Assembly: GCA_036506175.1 (NCBI GenBank)
Contig: DASXSE010000135.1
Span: 1-45,609 of the forward strand
Length of the DNA: 45,609 nucleotides
Direction: 5' to 3'
Origin: JAIBJP01 sp036506175
Lineage (GTDB): Bacteria > Actinomycetota > Thermoleophilia > Gaiellales > Gaiellaceae
Each line of letters opens with the position of its first letter. The first letter of the stretch is position 1. The notes beneath the pieces were generated by a model. That model was not told where the DNA came from and made no database searches. It saw nothing but the letters and a program-made list of their open reading frames with translations. This document shows, in pieces, positions 38,465 through 45,609 of this stretch. A program made the position numbers and the translations under genes.

Positions 38465-40852
38465 ATGCCGAAGAAGGGCTATGGGGCCAAAGACATCACC
38501 GTATTGGAAGGCTTGGAGCCGGTTCGGAAGCGACCCGGGATGTACATCGGGTCGACCGGATCGCGCGGCCTTCACCACCTCGTTTTCGAGGTCGTCGACA
38601 ACGCCGTCGACGAGGCTCTCGCAGGCCACTGCAACGAGATCAGCGTCTGGGTTCACCCCGATAACTCGGTAACCGTCTCGGACAACGGCCGGGGCATCCC
38701 CGTCGAGGTGATGGCCGACCAAGGACGGCCGGCCCTCGAGGTCGTTCTCACCAAGCTGCACGCCGGCGGGAAGTTCGGTGGAGAGGGCTACAAGGTCTCC
38801 GGGGGACTCCATGGCGTTGGTGTCTCGGTCGTCAATGCGCTCTCAGAGTCCCTGGTCGCGGAGGTCAGGCGCGACGGGAAGATCTGGCGCCAGGAGTTCG
38901 CGCGTGGTGAGCCCCTCGGCGATCTCGAAGCTGCCGGGAAGACGGACGAGACCGGCACGACGATCACGTTCTGGCCGGATCCCGACGTCTTCGAAGAGGT
39001 CGAGTTCGACGAGAAGATCCTTACGCAGCGCTTGCGCGAGATGGCTTTCCTGACGAAGGCCCTGCGCATCCGCTTCATCGACGAACGTGCCGGCGGCGGG
39101 GAGGAGGTTGCGTTCCACTACGAGGGTGGTTTGCGCGACTTCGTCAAGCACATCAACGATGCGAAGGACCCCGTTCACAGTCACGTCGCCTACTTCGAAG
39201 TGCGCGGCGATGACGCGGAGGTCGACGTGGCGATGCAGTGGAATGCGTCCTACGTCGAGTCGGTCTTCTCGTTCGCCAACAACATCAACACGCACGAGGG
39301 CGGCTCGCATCTATCCGGCTTCAAGGCGGCGCTGACCCGGACCCTCAACGACTACGCGCGCTCCAAAGCTCTCCTGAAGGACAAAGAAGAGAATCTCGAG
39401 GGCGAGGACGTGCGCGAGGGGTTGGCGGCGATCATCGCCGTGCGCCTGCGCGAGCCGCAGTTCGAGGGTCAGACGAAGACGAAGCTGGGCAACCCCTGGG
39501 TTCGCGGTCTCGTCGAGCAGATCGTCAACCAGAAGCTGGGTGAGTTTCTCGAGGAGAACCCTTCCGACGCGCGCCAGATCATCCAAAAGGCTGTCGCGGC
39601 CGCGCATGCGCGCCAGGCGGCTCGCAAGGCGCGTGAGCTGACGCGGCGCAAGAGCGCGCTCGAGAACAGCTCGCTGCCCGGAAAGCTGGCCGACTGCATC
39701 AGCCGCAATCCAGAGGACACGGAGCTCTTCATCGTCGAGGGCGACTCGGCGGGTGGCTCCGCCAAGGGTGCGCGCAACCGCGAGAACCAGGCGATCCTGC
39801 CCCTGCGCGGGAAGATCATCAACGCGGAGAAGAACCGCATCAACAAGGTGCTGTCGAACCAGGAGATCGTCGCGATGGTGACGGCGATCGGCACCGGCAT
39901 CGGTGACGAGATCAACCTCGAGAACCTTCGTTACAACCGCATCATCGTCATGACGGACGCCGACATCGACGGTGCCCACATCCGCACCCTGATCCTGACG
40001 TTCCTCTACCGGCAGATGCGTGAGCTCGTCGAGAGCGGCCACGTGTACATCGCCGTCCCGCCGCTCTACCTGGTCAAGCGCGGCAACCAGGAGATCTATC
40101 TGGAGAAGGACTCGCAGCTCGAGGAACTTCTCGTGCGCGAGCGGATCAAGGAGATCGAGGTAGTCGACCGGACCAGCGAGACGTTGTCATTGAGCGAGTC
40201 GCGCTATCAGCGATTTGCGCGCGGGCTGCGCGAATACGAGGGCTGGCTTGCGCGTCTGCGCGCGGACTTCGGCCCGCCGCCCGCCGACTTCGTCGTCCAA
40301 CACCGCCTCGTCGAGACGGAGGCAGGCTCATTGGACGCGGCCGCTGAAGCGATCGGCGGATTGTCCGAGAACGGGTTCGAGCTTTCCGTTGTTCAACAGG
40401 AAGGCGAGTCGCTGATCGTGCATGTCGTCGAGCGCTCGACGAGCGCCGCGGCCCACGTGAGCGTGCCTGGTGAGCTTCTCGCGTCGGTCGTCTACGACAA
40501 CCTGCGCAAGGCGTATGGCCGGCTGGTCGAGGTGATGGGCTCGCCGCCCTTCACGGTCACGCTCGGGAAGAAGACGGGCAAGGCAGAGACGTTCGAGGAG
40601 CTTCGCCACGAGATCCTCGACCGCGCGCGCGACGGGATGAGCCTGACGCGCTTCAAGGGTCTCGGCGAGATGAACCCGGAGCAGCTGTGGGAGACGACGA
40701 TGGATCCTGAACGGCGGATGCTCGTCCAGGTCTCCGTGGAAGACGCATCGGCGGCGGACGAAGTCTTTTCGATGCTCATGGGCGACAAGGTGGAGCCGCG
40801 GAGAGTTTTCATCGAGGACAACGCGCGCGACGTGCGCTTCCTCGACGTGTGA
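38465..40852 (+). CDS. gyrB: DNA gyrase subunit B, long form
   Basis: A 795-residue GyrB: GHKL ATPase domain with EVVDNAVDEALAGHC and SGGLHGVGVSVVNALS, transducer domain, Toprim domain with EGDSAGGSAKGARNR and DADIDGAHIRTLIL, and the C-terminal RFKGLGEMNPEQLWETTMDPE. Actinobacterial GyrB is usually about 640-715 residues. Here about 120-130 extra residues lie between ERIKEIEVVDRTSE (about 560-572) and PFTVTLGKKTGKAET (about 694), the place where proteobacterial GyrB carries its insert. CAGGGA with a T-rich spacer precedes the ATG. Forms the ATPase half of gyrase with GyrA, 16 bases downstream. Confidence 0.97.
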   Translation: MPKKGYGAKDITVLEGLEPVRKRPGMYIGSTGSRGLHHLVFEVVDNAVDEALAGHCNEISVWVHPDNSVTVSDNGRGIPVEVMADQGRPALEVVLTKLHAGGKFGGEGYKVSGGLHGVGVSVVNALSESLVAEVRRDGKIWRQEFARGEPLGDLEAAGKTDETGTTITFWPDPDVFEEVEFDEKILTQRLREMAFLTKALRIRFIDERAGGGEEVAFHYEGGLRDFVKHINDAKDPVHSHVAYFEVRGDDAEVDVAMQWNASYVESVFSFANNINTHEGGSHLSGFKAALTRTLNDYARSKALLKDKEENLEGEDVREGLAAIIAVRLREPQFEGQTKTKLGNPWVRGLVEQIVNQKLGEFLEENPSDARQIIQKAVAAAHARQAARKARELTRRKSALENSSLPGKLADCISRNPEDTELFIVEGDSAGGSAKGARNRENQAILPLRGKIINAEKNRINKVLSNQEIVAMVTAIGTGIGDEINLENLRYNRIIVMTDADIDGAHIRTLILTFLYRQMRELVESGHVYIAVPPLYLVKRGNQEIYLEKDSQLEELLVRERIKEIEVVDRTSETLSLSESRYQRFARGLREYEGWLARLRADFGPPPADFVVQHRLVETEAGSLDAAAEAIGGLSENGFELSVVQQEGESLIVHVVERSTSAAAHVSVPGELLASVVYDNLRKAYGRLVEVMGSPPFTVTLGKKTGKAETFEELRHEILDRARDGMSLTRFKGLGEMNPEQLWETTMDPERRMLVQVSVEDASAADEVFSMLMGDKVEPRRVFIEDNARDVRFLDV

Positions 40853-40868
40853 TTAGGAAGGAGTTCTC

Positions 40869-43421
<2,553 letters not shown>

Positions 43422-43431
43422 CTTCCAAGAA

Positions 43432-43462
43432 GAAGACAGCCGGTTTCGGCCGGATCGTCTTC
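43432..43462 (+). terminator. Hairpin after gyrA
   Basis: GAAGAC (43432-43437) pairs with GTCTTC (43457-43462), and inside it CCGG (43440-43443) pairs with CCGG (43450-43453) around a six-base loop. It lies 11 bases past the gyrA stop and is a plausible end of the gyrBA transcript. There is no T run after it, so termination may need Rho. Confidence 0.45.
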
Positions 43463-43480
43463 ACAAATCCGGGCCTCGGT

Positions 43481-43499
43481 GGTAGCGTTGACCGCTACC
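43481..43499. promoter_or_regulatory. Inverted repeat upstream of the MerR-type gene, possible operator
   Basis: GGTAGCG (43481-43487) and CGCTACC (43493-43499) form a perfect 7-bp inverted repeat with a five-base centre, 19 bases in all. It lies 24 bases before the start codon of a MerR-type regulator and overlaps two hexamers that resemble -10 elements (TAGCGT, 43483-43488; TACCCT, 43496-43501). The arrangement suggests self-regulation. Confidence 0.5.
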
Positions 43500-43523
43500 C
43501 TCCGAATCGAAAAGAGTCCGCAT

Positions 43524-43829
43524 ATGGCCGTTCCGCGGCATGTCGATCTCCTTGAACCCGTAAACCTTTCGGAGCATCTCGACAAGATCGAGCTCTACCT
43601 AGGTCAGGTGTGCGCGGTGGCGGGGATCTCGAAGATGCAGCTCGACTACTGGACGAACAAGGCGCAGATTCCGACGAAGGGGCGCAAGCAGCGGATCTAT
43701 GACATGGACGCTGTCGAGACCGTCATGCTGATCAAGCAGGGCAAGGACAAGGGCCTGAACCTCTCCACCGCCATTGACGCGGCGCGAAAGTACAAAGAGG
43801 AGAAGTCGACGGGCCTCCGCAGCGCCTAG
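43524..43829 (+). CDS. Small MerR-type DNA-binding protein
   Basis: A 101-residue protein consisting of little more than a winged helix-turn-helix of the MerR type: YLGQVCAVAGISKMQLDYWTNKAQIPT followed by RIYDMDAVETVMLIKQGKDKGLNLSTAIDAARKY. The usual effector domain and long dimer helix are absent. The ATG at 43524 has AAGAG as a weak ribosome binding site; a GTG at 43479 in frame would start inside the inverted repeat. Target genes are unknown, but conserved placement after gyrA and the self-operator would suit a housekeeping regulator. Confidence 0.85.
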   Translation: MAVPRHVDLLEPVNLSEHLDKIELYLGQVCAVAGISKMQLDYWTNKAQIPTKGRKQRIYDMDAVETVMLIKQGKDKGLNLSTAIDAARKYKEEKSTGLRSA

Positions 43830-44794
43830 GACTCGCGGAGAACACCAGCTGCCGACTCGGGCGCAAGCGTGTTCACGAAATAGCCGAAGCCGAGCTCGAG
43901 GCCGGCAAGCGTGGTGAGACGAGGTAGCACCTCGAGGTGCCAGTGCCCCGTCGCATGCACCCACATGTTGATCGGAACCGGTCCCTCGGCCACGCGCAGG
44001 CGCCGGAGGCTCTCGGCAGCGAGGCCCAGCGCGGCTCCCAGCGCTGGGCTCGTGAATGGATCCTGCTCGCATTCCCTGGGAGCGACGAGCATCTCGTAGG
44101 GCCCGCGTCCGGCGAAGGGGCAGAGCAAGACCAGGCCGTCGCGCTCGGAGATCACGCGGATCCGCTGCTCCAGCTCCTCTTGGAGGACCCGGCAGAGGAC
44201 GCAACCTCCTTCGTCCTTCTGCACCGCCCTCTCTTGCACGACGAGCGGAGGCTCCTCTTTCAGCCAGACGAGCTGCGAATGGGAGTGCTGGAGACTGGCG
44301 CCGGCCGAGCGGCCTTCGTTGACGAGCGCCTGCATGAAGGGGAAGCCCAGCTCGCGGGCGGCGGCCGCGCGCGCTTGCCAGGCCTCGGCGATCAGCTCCA
44401 GCTCACGGAGGGAGAGGTCGGCCAGGGTGCGGACGTGTCGCGGGGAATGGATGACGACCTCCTGGCGGCCCAGCGCGGCACGGCGTGCGAACAGACCCTT
44501 GACGCGGTCGCCCTCGGCCGACCATGGGCCGAAGGCAGGGAACTTGTTCGGTACCACACGGACGCGCCAGCCGGGTGCGTCGGCCGCGCGTCCTGGCGGC
44601 CCGATGGCGAAGGTCTCGGGCGGTGTCGCGCTCTCGCGGCCTTCGCAGAAGGGGCAGCCCGCGACATCGTCGCGCTCCTCGTCCGCGGCGGGACGGTCGG
44701 CGCCCGGCCTCCGCGCCCGGGCTGGCGCGATCACGACCCAGCGGCCCGAGACCGGGTCGCGTCGGAGCTCAGGAGGGGTGCCCTCAGCGCTCAG
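43826..44794 (-). CDS. galT: Galactose-1-phosphate uridylyltransferase-like protein
   Basis: About 322 residues in two HIT-like halves. The N-terminus ELRRDPVSGRWVVIAPARARRP is typical GalT; CPFC and a second CVLC pair can bind zinc, VVPNKFPAF and the catalytic SLQHSHSQLVW (HxHxQ) follow, and the C-terminal half has NMWVHATGHWHLEVLPRL. It moves UMP between UDP-glucose and galactose-1-phosphate. No ATG, GTG or TTG precedes the conserved N-terminus; the in-frame CTG at 44794 overlaps the slipin gene by 11 bases and is taken as start, with GTG at 44734 as the conservative but truncated option. The stop shares CTAG with the convergent MerR gene. Confidence 0.88.
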   Translation of the reverse strand: MSAEGTPPELRRDPVSGRWVVIAPARARRPGADRPAADEERDDVAGCPFCEGRESATPPETFAIGPPGRAADAPGWRVRVVPNKFPAFGPWSAEGDRVKGLFARRAALGRQEVVIHSPRHVRTLADLSLRELELIAEAWQARAAAARELGFPFMQALVNEGRSAGASLQHSHSQLVWLKEEPPLVVQERAVQKDEGGCVLCRVLQEELEQRIRVISERDGLVLLCPFAGRGPYEMLVAPRECEQDPFTSPALGAALGLAAESLRRLRVAEGPVPINMWVHATGHWHLEVLPRLTTLAGLELGFGYFVNTLAPESAAGVLRES

Positions 44795-45545
44795 TGCGCG
44801 AAAGGAGCGGCTGGAAGAGGTCGAGCGGGACCGGGAGGATGATCGTGGACGAGCGCTCCGAGCTGATCTCGAGCATCGTCTGCAGGAAGCGCAGCTGGAC
44901 GGAGATCGGGTTCTGGCTCAGCACACCGGCGGCGTCCTTCAGCTTCTCGGAGGCCTGGAACTCGCCCTCGGCGGCGATCACCTTCGCACGCCGCTCGCGT
45001 TCAGCCTCCGCCTGGCGCGCCATCGCCCGTTGCATCCCGCTCGGAATCTCGACGTCCTTCACCTCGACGATGGAGACCTTGATTCCCCACGGCGAGGTGG
45101 CCTCGTCGATGATCTCCTGCAGGATCGCGTTGATCTTGTCGCGCTCCGAGAGCAGCTCGTCGAGCACGTGCTGCCCAAGCACGGAACGAAGCGTCGTCTG
45201 CGCGATCTGCGAGGTCGCGACCATGAAGTTCTCGATCTGCACGATCGCCGCCTTCGGCTCGACGATCCGGAAGTACGCGACGGCGTTCACCCGCGCGGGC
45301 ACGTTGTCCTTGGTGATCACTTCCTGCGGTGGGATGTTGAGCGTAACCGTGCGCAGGTCGACCTTGACCATGCGGTCGACGATCGGGATCAGGAAGAAGA
45401 GGCCGGGCCCCTTCGGATCGGCGAGCAGCCGCCCGAGCCGGAAGATGATGCCGCGCTCGTACTCGCGCACCACGCGGATCGCAGAGATCACGTAGAGCAG
45501 CAGCAGCAGCAGGATGACGACGATCGCGATGATCAGCGCGGCCAC
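44784..45545 (-). CDS. Slipin (SPFH/stomatin family)
   Basis: A 253-residue protein with one N-terminal membrane helix (about 3-23) and a Band-7 domain: VREYERGIIFRLGRLL, GPGLFFLIPIVDRMVKVDLRT, QEVITKDNVPARVNAVAYFRI and the C-terminal oligomerisation helix EAERERRAKVIAAEGEFQASEKL. Slipins form large membrane cages and usually pair with an NfeD protein, which is what the partial upstream gene encodes. The GTG start lies six bases after TAGGAT. Confidence 0.93.
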   Translation of the reverse strand: MAALIIAIVVILLLLLLYVISAIRVVREYERGIIFRLGRLLADPKGPGLFFLIPIVDRMVKVDLRTVTLNIPPQEVITKDNVPARVNAVAYFRIVEPKAAIVQIENFMVATSQIAQTTLRSVLGQHVLDELLSERDKINAILQEIIDEATSPWGIKVSIVEVKDVEIPSGMQRAMARQAEAERERRAKVIAAEGEFQASEKLKDAAGVLSQNPISVQLRFLQTMLEISSERSSTIILPVPLDLFQPLLSRTER

Positions 45546-45551
45546 GGGCGG

Positions 45552-45557
45552 ATCCTA
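45552..45557 (-). promoter_or_regulatory. Leaderless-type -10 element of slipin
   Basis: TAGGAT on the minus strand includes the stop codon of the upstream nfeD-like gene and is followed by six bases and the slipin GTG. It may allow slipin expression apart from nfeD. Confidence 0.45.
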
Positions 45558-45609
45558 TGCGCCGACGGGCCGTACCGTGAGCACCAGCCCGTCGAGCGAC
45601 TCGACCTGC
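45555..45609 (-). CDS. C-terminal end of an NfeD-like protein (partial)
   Basis: The last 18 codons before the window edge read VESLDGLVLTVRPVGA and stop. This fits the final strands of the OB-fold C-terminal domain of NfeD proteins, which are usually encoded next to slipins. Too short for a firm call; the rest lies outside the window. Confidence 0.5.
   Translation of the reverse strand, partial: QVESLDGLVLTVRPVGA

Noticed and set aside
43483..43493. TTGACC (43488-43493) as -35 of the MerR gene
   Set aside because: No -10-like hexamer occurs at 16-18 bases downstream; the sequence more likely belongs to the centre of the inverted repeat.

Overview
The window is a GC-rich bacterial chromosome segment that includes the replication-origin neighbourhood. 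The order rpmH-rnpA-yidD-yidC-jag-rsmG-parA-parB on the minus strand faces dnaA-dnaN-recF-dciA-gyrB-gyrA on the plus strand. There is no mnmE or mnmG between jag and rsmG, dciA sits between recF and gyrB, a class E-like sortase is present, and many genes have leaderless-looking promoters. Together these point to Actinomycetota. The mix of a Ccm-type cytochrome c system, a TreT trehalose synthase and a long GyrB suggests a deep lineage such as Thermoleophilia; that placement is inference.

Layout. (1) 50-122: tRNA-Phe. (2) 8163 down to 194, minus strand: eleven consecutively overlapping genes moaC, mogA-like, ubiA/mqnP-like, ccmA, ccmB, ccmC, ccmD, hemA, hemC, hemD, SAM hydrolase (DUF62) and a methyltransferase (twelve coding regions counting ccmD), closed by an intrinsic terminator at 136-179. 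It reads as one respiratory-cofactor operon (molybdopterin, quinone, haem, cytochrome c). (3) 8165-10965: two trehalose-type glycosyltransferases (OtsA family and TreT family). (4) 10997-15785: RsbW-like anti-sigma factor, orphan adenine methyltransferase, HtrA protease, and a response regulator/histidine kinase pair. (5) 15812-18421: membrane M28 peptidase and sortase, divergent from the response regulator. (6) 18428-29090: moeA, a membrane glycosyltransferase, a class A penicillin-binding protein, MscS channel, DUF2203, an orphan B12/iron-type binding lipoprotein, HAD phosphatase, CPBP protease, L,D-transpeptidase, chorismate mutase, bifunctional-nuclease family protein and a VOC protein. 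(7) 29098-29171: tRNA-Ile. (8) 29196-33935: the parB-to-rpmH minus-strand operon. (9) 33936-34234 and 35567-35747: candidate oriC intergenic regions. (10) 34235-43421: replication initiation and gyrase genes. (11) 43524-45609: small MerR-type regulator, galT, slipin and the tail of an nfeD gene.

Two genome-wide habits of expression stand out from reading the sequence directly. First, at nine or more genes a TANNNT hexamer lies 6-8 bases before the start codon, as expected for leaderless transcripts. Second, several genes whose conserved N-termini have no ATG, GTG or TTG have an in-frame CTG, three of them in a four-base CTGA overlap with the upstream stop codon. No CRISPR array, insertion sequence, prophage or rRNA gene was seen. 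The window is mostly core chromosome; no clearly new multi-gene system is evident, and the most unusual signals are in start-codon usage, promoter architecture and the origin region.
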